From Chitinophagaceae bacterium (GTDB lineage: Bacteria; Bacteroidota; Bacteroidia; Chitinophagales; Chitinophagaceae): DNA of 39,247 nt. Below are positions 15,710 through 25,074 of this stretch, piece after piece. Position 1 is the first letter of the stretch, and every line of letters begins with the position of its first letter. The stretch is taken from positions 1 to 39,247 of the forward strand of contig CANFHO010000015.1 of the NCBI GenBank assembly GCA_947447005.1, written 5' to 3'. The notes under the pieces were generated by a model. The model saw nothing but the letters and a program-made list of their open reading frames with translations, was not told the DNA's origin and did not search any database. Made by a program: the position numbers and the translations under genes.

Positions 15710-18427
15710 TTATTTTTTCTTTGATTTGCTATTTTGTTCCTTGTAGTGATTCTTTCTCATGTCATCTTCATCATCCATTTCTGGGCCTTTCATTACTTTT
15801 CTCCAGTCAATACCTCTGTTGTATTTTTTCATGGCTGTTTCCGGCTTGAAAATTCTTTCATCCGATTTTTCCAAATCATAAGTAGAATAATCAGGAACTG
15901 AGGTGAAAAAATCTTTCAAGAGAGAAGCTGTTACATCATATTGGTTCACATAAGATACACCTAAAATATTATAAATAGTTTTCAGGATGGAACCAAAATT
16001 TGCATGGGTATGGGAAACATAACCACGTTTAACATATGGACCAGCCATCATAAGTATGCTTCGATGAGCGTCCACGTGATCTACTCCTCCTTGCGGATCA
16101 TCTTCAGTGATAATAACCAGTGTATTTTTCCAATAAGGTGTTCTTGATAAGAAATGAAGAATTCTACCAATGGCAAGGTCATTGTCTGCCACAAAACTTT
16201 GCGGAAACAAATATCCATCTGCTGGTCTTGCACCAGATGTGTGATCATTTGGAACTTGCATGGTAATTAATCCAGGCATGGTATCTTTTCCATTCAACCA
16301 CATCTTAGTGAACTCAGATTCAAATTGATCCATACGAAACTGATCAGGAATATTACTATTGAAACCAGCATAGTTGTGGCTTGTTCTGGAATACAAAGCT
16401 TTTTGCATTGGCACCATTACACCATGGCCTGCACCAGTAGCCGTATCCATCCACTCTTCCCTTACATGCGCAGTTTCATTGGCTTCGCCAAAATTATAAA
16501 ATGAAACTCCTTTTCTTTCCAATGCTTCCCAGAGTCCGCCCTTTTCTGCAAAATCTTCAGGATCCATGCTTCCTGTTGACCCAGGAAATCTTCTTCCGGG
16601 TGCATCAGAAAGGAGCATGGCAGTTTTAGAAGTTTTAGAGTTTGTTTCAACCCATTCGTTTGGTATCACACCCATCATCCAGTGATGACCATGGATGGAT
16701 GCATCGCTGTCGCAATAGAAATTATCGCTGAAAGAATATTTGGTTGCAATTTTTTTATGATTGGGAGTAACTCTTGCTTTTAAGATGGTATCTTTTCTCA
16801 GATAAAGATCTACGTCTACTCCAAATCTTGCCAAGGTGCTATCACCATTGGCTTGTTTTAGATAACCAAAAATTTCATCGTATGTTCTGTTCTCCTTGGT
16901 GATATAAACAATGTGTTTGATAGGTGAATCTACTTCTGCAAAATCAGTTGGCAGAGGATTGTTTTCATTTTTTATGGGAGATGTTACAAATGTATTATCC
17001 AATACACGCTGCGTATATAGTTTCAACTGATCTGCATTGGGAATGTCGATGGATTGAAATGTTGCCAATTGAATATCGCCTACATATGTTCCTTGTTCAG
17101 GAGCTTTAAAACCCTTACCTCCGTTGGGCCCTGCGCCTAACCCTCTTCCGCTAACAGCATAAATTTTTTGGTTCTCTTTAGAATATATCACACGTGAAGG
17201 ACCCCAACCAGTTGGTATATGTCCAACCGTGGAATCTGTTTTTAAATCAATCACTGCAAGTGAATTAAAACCTAGCAGTGCTACATACAATCTTGAATTT
17301 TCTTCATCAAGTGAGAGGCCAAATGGCAAAAAGCCTCTGTACTTATCAATTCTCTTATCAGCAGTGATTACAATATCTTTGACTACCCTTCCATTTTTAT
17401 AATCAATCACTGAAATATTATCATTTGTTGCATTGGAAACATAGGCATAATGATTCCCAACAACTATAGAGTTCGGACTAGATCCTCCGATGACTTCTGC
17501 ATCTTCAATCCATTGTCCTACCAGTTTTCCTGTTTTGATTTTATAACTTACCTTATTACTATCCAGATCAATCACAAAAACACTCATCGCTTCAGGAGAA
17601 TTGGGATCCCCAACTCCCGGAATTTTTTTACCATCAATGATGGTTCCGTTGATCGACTCCTTTGAATTATGTGCATAAGGATGACGGTCAATAAGCATTT
17701 TATTGTAATTGCTATCGTTGATGCCTTCTATCAAAGGATATGCATACATTCCTACATTAGCCACCAATACTGTTTTTTTATCGGGGCTCAATGCCAATCC
17801 GAAAGGCAATCTTCCAGATGGAATAGTGGATTTTAATTTTTTTGTTTTTAGATCGATGCGCACTACTCTGTAATTCGCAAGATCAAGGGCAATGAGCTCT
17901 TCTTCTGCATCATTATAAATAAGATCAGAAGTTAAACTATGATTGTAATTTTTAGCACCTATCCTGCCATTTAAGGAATAACGATCTATTATTTTAAGAG
18001 AATCAATATCATATGAAATGATATCTCCTTTATCTCCACCACTCAAAAAAACGATATTGCTGTTTTTATAGAAAGAAACACCCAACATGGAACCTTTTTC
18101 GAAGGGCGACTTAATTTTTCCCTTATAATCCGGAATTCTTGTAATTGAATTCTTCTGAAGATCAATGATCGAGAAAACCCCATTGTGTAGTGTAACTATT
18201 TTTTTCCCATCCGGTGAAAGTTTCATTCCAAATGGATCATGTGTCAATCTCAATACATTTCCTGCAGGAGTAACATATCTTCCAGAAGGAAGAACAGAAA
18301 TACCGTTTGGATTGACCATGGCAGTCTCATTTTTACCAGGAACCTGCAAACTGACTTTATTTTGTGCGTATAACTGGCCCTGACCTAAAACAGTGAGAAT
18401 GAATACAATTGAAAAAAATAGTTTCAT
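15710..18427 (-). CDS. Secreted beta-propeller / phosphoesterase fusion (YncE + PF04185-type)
   Basis: 905 aa. Signal peptide 1-22 (ends LYAQ). Residues about 40-470 form YVTN/YncE-like propeller repeats (LALSPDKKTVLVAN, NDNISVIDYKNGRVV, NSLAVIDLKTDSTVG). Residues about 502-850 are an alkaline-phosphatase-superfamily phosphoesterase of the phospholipase C/AcpA type: KENRTYDEIFGY at 511-522, DNFYCDSDASIHGHH, IITEDDPQGG at 772-780 and HVDAHRS at 784-790 supply metal and catalytic positions. The C-terminus is lysine rich. The protein should act in the periplasm or at the surface, cleaving phospho- or phosphonoesters. It follows susD after a hairpin, and precedes the HD oxygenase by 8 bp. The substrate is inferred only from neighbours. 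Confidence 0.87.
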   Translation of the reverse strand: MKLFFSIVFILTVLGQGQLYAQNKVSLQVPGKNETAMVNPNGISVLPSGRYVTPAGNVLRLTHDPFGMKLSPDGKKIVTLHNGVFSIIDLQKNSITRIPDYKGKIKSPFEKGSMLGVSFYKNSNIVFLSGGDKGDIISYDIDSLKIIDRYSLNGRIGAKNYNHSLTSDLIYNDAEEELIALDLANYRVVRIDLKTKKLKSTIPSGRLPFGLALSPDKKTVLVANVGMYAYPLIEGINDSNYNKMLIDRHPYAHNSKESINGTIIDGKKIPGVGDPNSPEAMSVFVIDLDSNKVSYKIKTGKLVGQWIEDAEVIGGSSPNSIVVGNHYAYVSNATNDNISVIDYKNGRVVKDIVITADKRIDKYRGFLPFGLSLDEENSRLYVALLGFNSLAVIDLKTDSTVGHIPTGWGPSRVIYSKENQKIYAVSGRGLGAGPNGGKGFKAPEQGTYVGDIQLATFQSIDIPNADQLKLYTQRVLDNTFVTSPIKNENNPLPTDFAEVDSPIKHIVYITKENRTYDEIFGYLKQANGDSTLARFGVDVDLYLRKDTILKARVTPNHKKIATKYSFSDNFYCDSDASIHGHHWMMGVIPNEWVETNSKTSKTAMLLSDAPGRRFPGSTGSMDPEDFAEKGGLWEALERKGVSFYNFGEANETAHVREEWMDTATGAGHGVMVPMQKALYSRTSHNYAGFNSNIPDQFRMDQFESEFTKMWLNGKDTMPGLITMQVPNDHTSGARPADGYLFPQSFVADNDLAIGRILHFLSRTPYWKNTLVIITEDDPQGGVDHVDAHRSILMMAGPYVKRGYVSHTHANFGSILKTIYNILGVSYVNQYDVTASLLKDFFTSVPDYSTYDLEKSDERIFKPETAMKKYNRGIDWRKVMKGPEMDDEDDMRKNHYKEQNSKSKKK

Positions 18428-18440
18428 AATTAAGGGTTTT

Positions 18441-18478
18441 AAAAATAAGTTGGCGAAACTTAAAAAGTTTCGCCAACT
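18441..18478 (-). terminator. Intrinsic terminator/attenuator after susD
   Basis: A perfect 14-bp stem (18448-18461 with 18465-18478) with an AAA/TTT loop is followed, on the minus strand, by the T-rich run TATTTTTA. It sits between the susD stop and the phosphoesterase ATG, inside the operon. Partial termination here would give more SusCD than catabolic enzyme. A + strand role is unlikely because no T-run follows on that side. Confidence 0.75.
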
Positions 18479-18521
18479 ATGTTCAACATAAGGTCAGACT
18501 GTATAAAGGATGAGAAAATGC

Positions 18522-20111
18522 TTATTGGATAATCCACATTTTAGCGAAGATGTCGTCGTTGCCAGCGTACTGACTTTGAACAGCAGCATCCCTGTTTGCC
18601 TTATTGGTACTCAATTCAGCAGCAGGATACTGGAAGCGCAATGGAATGTTTCCATTGGTGCTGATACCAGATCCAGTTGCAAATGCAGGTACACCTGTTC
18701 TTCTCCACTGGTAGTAACCTTCGAGACCTGAGTTACGAGCGAAAGAAAAATATTTTTGCAAAAGAATTTGATTCAAACCAGTTGCGTTGTTACCAGCATA
18801 TTTTACTTCAGTCTGTGCAAAATAATCTGCATAGTTGAAAGTGATACTTGTTGTAACATAATCAGCCAAAGTGATTGCACCAGCACGTTGGAAAGTAACG
18901 GTATTTGCTCCATCGTTTACCCCATAGTAAGCGAAGTTAGCTTTGATACCATTTTGATACCAAGTATCTGCATTGCCAGTTGCCCAACCTCTGTTGATAC
19001 CTTCAGCAATGTTCAAACACATTTCTGAATAGCTAACAAGTGGGGTATTTTCGGCAGTGTATCCATCATAGTAACGTTTCCTGTTGTACAAAGAAAATTT
19101 ACCATTTTGGACACCTGCAGCCATATTTGAAAGATCCAAACCAGTTGAGGCTCCAACAAATGAATTGTAAGAAGTATCCGAAAATCCAAGACCTCTAGCA
19201 GGTTCTGCCACTTTCATCACACGAAGATCTTTCAAAGCAGCAAGGTTATTTACCCAAGTAGCTGCCAGGTTGTAACGCAATGCGTCAAAACCAAAAGATT
19301 CTTTGTTGTCAGGATATTTGTTGTTAACTGCGTTATAAACAAACTCAAGGTTATCAGATCCAGAAGTCATCAAAGGATATTTCGCTGGATTGCTGATGAT
19401 ATCACTGAATTGTTGTTTTACTTTCAAATCAGTGTCAGCATCTTTCTTAGACAATTGGATCAAAACACGTAAACGAAATGCATTTACCACTTTTTGCCAA
19501 GCTTTGATTGCATCCAATGGGTTTTTAGCACCACTTGTTCTCTCCAAGAAGAAGATATCACCTTGCAATGAAACGTCAGACTTCGCAATAAGAGCTGAAA
19601 ACATAGTGTTAGACTCTTCAAGCAAAGCCAGAGACTGGATGAACACTTGCTTTTGTGAATCATATTTTGGAGTTGGCGTTGCCAATTTTTTCAATGCCTC
19701 AGACATTGGAATATCTCCCATTTTCAAAGACATGTTTACGAACATGTATGCTTTCAAAAATTTACCGATAGCCGCGTAAACGTTTACGTCTGCACCAGTT
19801 GTTTTCTTTGCTTCTGTTTCCATTGCAACCACATTGTTCAATGTGCTATATGTAAGACCTGCAGCACCTGTCCAATACCTATTATCGCCATAATAAGTAT
19901 AGTTACGACAAGTAAATTGGCTCCATCTCTCTTCATCGCTGTCAGGATACACAGGCAAACCACTCAAAATACCTCTCAAAATCAAATATGGAGGAACAGA
20001 TACCGGTTGGTTTGGGTTCAAGCTGTACTCTTCAAACTTCTTGGTACAGCTGCTCAATACGATGGCAATGATCACCATCAGCATTGAACCTATTTTAATA
20101 AAATTTTTCAT
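18522..20111 (-). CDS. SusD/RagB-like outer-membrane substrate-binding lipoprotein
   Basis: 529 aa. Lipoprotein signal peptide with lipobox VLSSC and Cys22, then SusD-like helices: KKFEEYSLNPNQP, ISNPAKYPLMTSGSDN, a conserved LNIAEGINRGWATGNADTWYQNGIKANF near the C-terminus and YQWRRTGVPAF. It belongs to the SusD-like_2 type group. SusD lids a SusC barrel at the cell surface and captures the ligand. It lies 38 bp after susC. The ligand is not readable; the downstream genes point to a phosphonate-bearing molecule rather than a plain glycan, as no glycoside hydrolase is in the operon. Confidence 0.92.
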   Translation of the reverse strand: MKNFIKIGSMLMVIIAIVLSSCTKKFEEYSLNPNQPVSVPPYLILRGILSGLPVYPDSDEERWSQFTCRNYTYYGDNRYWTGAAGLTYSTLNNVVAMETEAKKTTGADVNVYAAIGKFLKAYMFVNMSLKMGDIPMSEALKKLATPTPKYDSQKQVFIQSLALLEESNTMFSALIAKSDVSLQGDIFFLERTSGAKNPLDAIKAWQKVVNAFRLRVLIQLSKKDADTDLKVKQQFSDIISNPAKYPLMTSGSDNLEFVYNAVNNKYPDNKESFGFDALRYNLAATWVNNLAALKDLRVMKVAEPARGLGFSDTSYNSFVGASTGLDLSNMAAGVQNGKFSLYNRKRYYDGYTAENTPLVSYSEMCLNIAEGINRGWATGNADTWYQNGIKANFAYYGVNDGANTVTFQRAGAITLADYVTTSITFNYADYFAQTEVKYAGNNATGLNQILLQKYFSFARNSGLEGYYQWRRTGVPAFATGSGISTNGNIPLRFQYPAAELSTNKANRDAAVQSQYAGNDDIFAKMWIIQ

Positions 20112-20149
20112 ATAATTATTTTCAATTGTTAATAATGCTGAAAGCTTGA

Positions 20150-23100
20150 TTAGAATTTCACATTCACGTTAAAGCCATAGCTTCTTGTAGTTGGTGTTTG
20201 CAAGCCATACTCTCTGCTGTTTCCACTATAAATAGTTCTTCCTGCGTATTGGTCAACATCCAAATCTTTGAATGCTTTAGGGAAGAAATACAAGAGGTTA
20301 CGACCAACCAATGACACATCGATGCTGCTGATGAAACTCTTATTGAAGAATTTAGCAGGCAAAGCGTATGTCAATGTCAATTCACGAAGCTTAGCAAATG
20401 TTTTAGCAACTGTGGTATATTCTGGTTGGTTGAAAGTTGAACTCACATAATCTTGAATCCATCTTACTTTAGAGGCATTTTGTTTGAACTGAAGTGCAGA
20501 CATATTTGTGATGTGGCCATCAATTGGATCAAATGTGATACCAACACCATTAGACACCTGAGCACCTTGTCCTACATAAATACCAGCATAACCAGCATCT
20601 TTGTAATGGTAGAATTCATATTCACGAGCAGCACCGATTGCACCTTCAACAGTTGAAATATCACGACCACCTTCAACACCTTTACGCTTGACATAGTCTT
20701 GAATCAAACCACCCACTTTACCATCAAATTGGAAACCAAGGCTGAATGATTTGTAGTTGATTTTATTATAGATAGCCCAGCTGAATTTCACGTCTGCATT
20801 ACCCAAGTATTGAGCTTTAGGCAATTTAACTACATAGCCAGATGCATCGTGAATCATTTGTCCGTCTGGTGTCCTTGCTATCAAAGTACCATACAATTTA
20901 TCTACCCTATCACCTTGCTTAAACTGATAGTTTGAGAAAGCTGCTGGAAGATCAGTATACCTTTCAGTAAATGTAGACCAGTTAACCAATACGTTCCATC
21001 CGAAGTTTTTCTTCATGATAGGTGTACCAGTCAATGACATTTCGATACCCTTGATTTGTGTTTTTACAGCGTTGGTTGTATATCCAGATATACCTGTTGT
21101 TTGAGAGATTGGGTAGTTACGGATATTTGGACCAAGTGTATTTGCATACGCTGTAAAGCTGAAACCTAACCTGTTCTTCAAGAATTTAACATCCAAACCA
21201 ATTTCATTGCTTGAAGTCTTAGATACCTGCGTATTTGAATCCAATGCAGAAGTTGGAGCATAAGCACCAGTTGTATTGTTATACACTGTACCAATACTGT
21301 ATGCTGGAGCAGACAATGCATATGTTGGTCCACCATAAGTAGATACATAAGCAGCACCATAACCAACAGGATAACCTGCAGGACCAGCATATTGTGTAGT
21401 ACTTGGAGATTTTGCAATTGCTGTACTAGCCCTTACTTTCAAGAAAGAAACAACTTCTGGAAGTTTCACATAATCAGAAATAACTGAAGCTGCTGTGAAT
21501 GAAGGATAGAAGAATGCATTTTTGTTTGCAGGCTGAGCAGAATGTTTATCCATACGGCCGTTTGCAGACAAAGTCAAATATTTGTTTACATCCAGGTTTG
21601 CAGAATAGTAAGAAGACAATACCAACATGTTTGCAGTATTACTATATGCCATTACCGGATTCAATGAGTTTGCAAATGTATACAAACCAGGAACGTTCAA
21701 ATAGTTTGTAGTGGTGAAGCTTGAATTGTATTGGAAAGAACGAGCGTTTCCACCCACAAATGCATCCAGGTTCATGCCCAAAGGCAAAGACTTCTTATAC
21801 TTAACAATAGCTTCAACGTTGTTGTCGAACATTGCTCTAACATCTTCACGATAATCCCCTCTTTCACCTTCACGACCATAAGGGTGAGCTGAATAAGGCA
21901 TTTTTTCGTTGCGCATTACGTTGAATGTACTTACGTTAGCTCGAACAACTGCCTCGAGGTTAGAGTTGATCTTATAGGTAAGACCCAAGTTACCATAAAC
22001 GTCATTTTTATAGTGGCCTCTAAGCCACTCATAGCTCATGAACCATGGGTTGTGGTAACGCTGATATTCTGCGAAAATCGCTTGTGTACCAACTTTACCA
22101 GGCTGCCATATACCACGGATATCTGGAGCCATTACATCCCAGTCAGCACCAGTCCAAATGGTAATGTTATAGATGATAGAGTTTGGACCGTAGTTTACAT
22201 CTGGGAAGTTAGGAGTGAACTGACGATTGTAGTTCAGGTTACCTTCCAATTTCAACTTGCTTGTAAGATCATAGCTAGCGCTGATATTAAAGTTAGCTGT
22301 ATTCAATTTTGTATTTGGAACAATACCTTTTTGATACGATTGGCTCATTGACATACGGATGGAAGAACGATCCGTAGTTGAACTGAAGCTTACGTTGTTG
22401 GTTGTCAACAAACCAGCTTGAATAAAACGAGCAAGGTTGTTTTTACCACGAGCCAAATAAGGGGTACCTTTTCTAACACCTGTTACTGGATCGATAGGAG
22501 AATCATATTGAGGAATCAACTGACCATCAAATTTAGGACCCCAAACATCATAGTCGTTATCGTTGATACCACCACCTTTACCATCACCAAAAGAATACTG
22601 AGCGTAATCACCACCACCATACAAATCTTGTGTTCTTGGCAATGCGATGAAACCTTTATCTAATTGAGTAGAAGAGTTGAATTCGATTTGATAACCTTTA
22701 GCAGTCTTAGCTCCTTTCTTTGTAGTAATCAAAATCGCACCATTCTGCGCACGGCTACCGTAGATTGCTGTTGCAGCAAGACCTTTCAAGATTGTGTAAG
22801 ACTCAATATCATCTGGGCTAAGGTTCCATGTATCAGAGTTGATTGGCATACCATCAACAACATACAATGAGATGTTTTGACCACGCAATGAAACTGCTGG
22901 AGCACCAAGAATTTCACGGCTGATGTTTACATCCAAACCTGCAATTTTACCAACCAAACCATTGATTGGATTTGGTTCTCTTGCTTTGATCAAATCAGAT
23001 CCTTTCACTTCCTGTACGGAATAACCTAGACGTTTGGTTTCCTTTTTGATACCCAACGCTGTTACTACAACCTCATTCAGGCTTTTTGCATCAACACTTA

Positions 23101-23395
23101 CAGAAATTACTTGTACTCCTGTTCCTTTGATTTTGTAATCAAAGGCTTTGATACCAACACCAGAAATGGTAAGTACATCACCATCAGCTGCGTCAATGGT
23201 GAATACACCATCTACATTGCTGGTAACACCTTTGTTTTTGCTTTTTAAAATAACTGATGCGCCTGATACCGGCTGACCTGCATCACTGGAAAGAATCTTA
23301 CCAGTAATGTTTTTTGTAGATTGCGCCATCATGGAAATTGTTGATCCGATGATGAGACAAACCACAAACAAGAACTTGTTCGTTAAATTTCTCAT
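20150..23395 (-). CDS. SusC/RagA-type TonB-dependent transporter
   Basis: 1081 aa. Signal peptide about 1-25 (ends SMMAQ); CarboxypepD_reg-like domain about 29-105 (ITGKILSSDAGQPVSGASVIL); EVVVTALGIKKET at about 108-120, the SusC-family linker to the plug; plug 120-230 (LRGQNISLYVVDGMPINSDTW, ILKGLAATAIYGSRAQNGAILITTKKG); long beta-barrel ending in aromatic Phe (NVNVKF). It imports a bulky substrate across the outer membrane with TonB energy. First gene of the ten-gene operon; a one-mismatch -7-like TACTTTCG (23417-23424, minus strand) lies 21 bp upstream, without a clear -33. No ECF sigma/anti-sigma pair or hybrid sensor is adjacent. Confidence 0.95.
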   Translation of the reverse strand: MRNLTNKFLFVVCLIIGSTISMMAQSTKNITGKILSSDAGQPVSGASVILKSKNKGVTSNVDGVFTIDAADGDVLTISGVGIKAFDYKIKGTGVQVISVSVDAKSLNEVVVTALGIKKETKRLGYSVQEVKGSDLIKAREPNPINGLVGKIAGLDVNISREILGAPAVSLRGQNISLYVVDGMPINSDTWNLSPDDIESYTILKGLAATAIYGSRAQNGAILITTKKGAKTAKGYQIEFNSSTQLDKGFIALPRTQDLYGGGDYAQYSFGDGKGGGINDNDYDVWGPKFDGQLIPQYDSPIDPVTGVRKGTPYLARGKNNLARFIQAGLLTTNNVSFSSTTDRSSIRMSMSQSYQKGIVPNTKLNTANFNISASYDLTSKLKLEGNLNYNRQFTPNFPDVNYGPNSIIYNITIWTGADWDVMAPDIRGIWQPGKVGTQAIFAEYQRYHNPWFMSYEWLRGHYKNDVYGNLGLTYKINSNLEAVVRANVSTFNVMRNEKMPYSAHPYGREGERGDYREDVRAMFDNNVEAIVKYKKSLPLGMNLDAFVGGNARSFQYNSSFTTTNYLNVPGLYTFANSLNPVMAYSNTANMLVLSSYYSANLDVNKYLTLSANGRMDKHSAQPANKNAFFYPSFTAASVISDYVKLPEVVSFLKVRASTAIAKSPSTTQYAGPAGYPVGYGAAYVSTYGGPTYALSAPAYSIGTVYNNTTGAYAPTSALDSNTQVSKTSSNEIGLDVKFLKNRLGFSFTAYANTLGPNIRNYPISQTTGISGYTTNAVKTQIKGIEMSLTGTPIMKKNFGWNVLVNWSTFTERYTDLPAAFSNYQFKQGDRVDKLYGTLIARTPDGQMIHDASGYVVKLPKAQYLGNADVKFSWAIYNKINYKSFSLGFQFDGKVGGLIQDYVKRKGVEGGRDISTVEGAIGAAREYEFYHYKDAGYAGIYVGQGAQVSNGVGITFDPIDGHITNMSALQFKQNASKVRWIQDYVSSTFNQPEYTTVAKTFAKLRELTLTYALPAKFFNKSFISSIDVSLVGRNLLYFFPKAFKDLDVDQYAGRTIYSGNSREYGLQTPTTRSYGFNVNVKF

Positions 23396-23542
23396 AAAAA
23401 AATTCGTTTTGTGAAGCGAAAGTATTTTATGAAAAAGAAATGAAGGTTAATTGAATAAGAGCAAAACGTAAACTAAATAATAACGTAATGTAAATAACAC
23501 AAGCAAGAAAGTAATAATATATTAATATGGAAAAGTGAACTT

Positions 23543-25063
23543 TTATTGGATCAGTTTCAATGTAGCAGTCCTTTCACTTAGCAAATACAAATAATAGAAT
23601 CTTGTTGTAGATCTATTGCGTTTTTCTTCAATTTTATTCAACAATGTAATCTTATTAAAATAATGGCGGTATAAAACAACTGGGTCTTTGAAATAATTTG
23701 ATGTTGTAATATATAATAGACTATCTCTTTCCGGCAGACCACCGTTTATTTGATTAATCCAATGAAATTGATGGATGTCATTTACAGGCCCCAATGCAAA
23801 TGAACGCAATTCAGTTCCAGAAGTAATATATTCATTGATATGTGCAGCGGGAAACCAAGCAGAACTCACCAATGGAACTTTTTCAAGTTTGCTTCCTTTG
23901 ATTGCCTGCAGCATTTTAGCGCTAGATTCTTTCCAACCATACATATCCAGGGTAAAATCACCACTTCCATAGTGCAACATGTCTTTCTTATTTCCTATGG
24001 TTCCTGGAAAATAATTAATTACAGCTATGCCCAAAACCAAAACAACTGAAAACATGACAACCATAGCCCTCATCCACAAATTCAATTTTCCTTGTATAAA
24101 CTCTTGCTGCAATCCAGTTGATACCAAAATGATAATGGGTAAGTACGCTGGACCACTCCAATGCGGCAATGTTTCACGAGATAAAGAAAGTGCCCAAAAG
24201 CCAAACAACAATGGAAAACTCATTAAAAAAAGAAATTCTCTTTTCTTATCAAATGAAGCATTTGATTTTTTTATTGCCAACTGAATAAAAATAAATATCC
24301 AAACAATGGGGTTTTGATAAAATATTTCGCCCAAAATCTCTCTTACAAAATATTGAAAACTGATATGTCCTGCGAGACCAACTCTTCCGGTATAAAAGGA
24401 AAAATTTACCCAGTTATTCTTATAATTCCAATAAATGATTGGTATTAAAAATACAGCCGTGATCAACATTGATAAATATAAGTGCCATGTTGAAAATAAA
24501 TCTCGCTTATTAATCAAAATAAACAGAAAAAATCCAATCCACAAATAAGCTGCATGAAACTTGCACAGAATAGCGCAACCCGATAAGATACCAAACCATA
24601 TCAATAGTTCATGTTGTTGATTAATATCTATTGTTTCTGAAAAAAGCAAATAGGATGCAATATAAAAAGCCAAGGTCCAAAATAAGATCATTGGTGCATC
24701 TGGCATAATAAAAACTCCTGCTATGACACTAAAATAGAATGACATTGAAAATAAGATGGAAGAAATCAATGCCTGCTTTTTAGTGCCATATAATAATGTG
24801 GTTTTATATATGATGAAAGTTGATACGGATGATGCAACGATTGAAAATAACCTGTAAAACAAATGATGTTTTACATGCAAATTGAAACTGAAAATTTTCG
24901 AAATCAATCCAACCATCAATGGATGGTCATAATAATGGTAAGATGGATAACGTGCATATTGAAGATAATAAACTTCATCATTGCCTAAAGGAATACCAAA
25001 TCCCACAATCAAATGAATGATAGTAGAAATTACAATGACCTGTTTTATGTTAAGCTGCAACAT
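23543..25063 (-). CDS. GT39/ArnT-like membrane glycosyltransferase
   Basis: 506 aa with about ten to twelve membrane spans and a C-terminal soluble part. The N-terminal loop LGNDEVYYLQYARYPSYHYYDHPLMVGLISKIF carries the acidic D29-E30 pair typical of dolichyl-phosphate mannosyltransferase/ArnT-type enzymes (GT39, PMT_2), which take a sugar from a polyprenyl carrier and place it on lipid or protein outside the inner membrane. Acceptor and donor cannot be read. It starts 11 bp after the PHP-like gene, so the two are probably one transcript. A 147-bp gap follows before susC, so it may or may not belong with the phosphonate operon. Confidence 0.82.
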   Translation of the reverse strand: MLQLNIKQVIVISTIIHLIVGFGIPLGNDEVYYLQYARYPSYHYYDHPLMVGLISKIFSFNLHVKHHLFYRLFSIVASSVSTFIIYKTTLLYGTKKQALISSILFSMSFYFSVIAGVFIMPDAPMILFWTLAFYIASYLLFSETIDINQQHELLIWFGILSGCAILCKFHAAYLWIGFFLFILINKRDLFSTWHLYLSMLITAVFLIPIIYWNYKNNWVNFSFYTGRVGLAGHISFQYFVREILGEIFYQNPIVWIFIFIQLAIKKSNASFDKKREFLFLMSFPLLFGFWALSLSRETLPHWSGPAYLPIIILVSTGLQQEFIQGKLNLWMRAMVVMFSVVLVLGIAVINYFPGTIGNKKDMLHYGSGDFTLDMYGWKESSAKMLQAIKGSKLEKVPLVSSAWFPAAHINEYITSGTELRSFALGPVNDIHQFHWINQINGGLPERDSLLYITTSNYFKDPVVLYRHYFNKITLLNKIEEKRNRSTTRFYYLYLLSERTATLKLIQ

Positions 25064-25074
25064 GTGATCTACGT

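Larger units (their letters stand above)
9327..23395 (-). other. Ten-gene SusCD-phosphonate utilisation operon (proposed)
   Basis: Ten minus-strand genes run from susC (starts 23395) to a glycerophosphodiesterase (ends 9327). The eight genes after susD are separated by at most about 9 bp or overlap; only the susC-susD (38 bp) and susD-phosphoesterase (94 bp, with a hairpin) gaps are larger. Five genes belong to families characteristic of phosphonate catabolism. No regulator, no C-P lyase phn genes and no PEP mutase are present, which argues for catabolism rather than synthesis. The operon assignment comes from spacing and strand. Confidence 0.75.

Noticed and set aside
9327-23395. C-P lyase or phosphonate biosynthesis as the function of the operon.
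   Set aside because: No phnGHIJKLM genes for C-P lyase and no PEP mutase or phosphonopyruvate decarboxylase; the enzymes present are hydrolytic and oxidative catabolic types.
23417-23424. Possible susC -7 element TACTTTCG on the minus strand.
   Set aside because: One mismatch to TAnnTTTG and no TTTG at the expected -33 spacing, so I mention it only with susC and do not call it.
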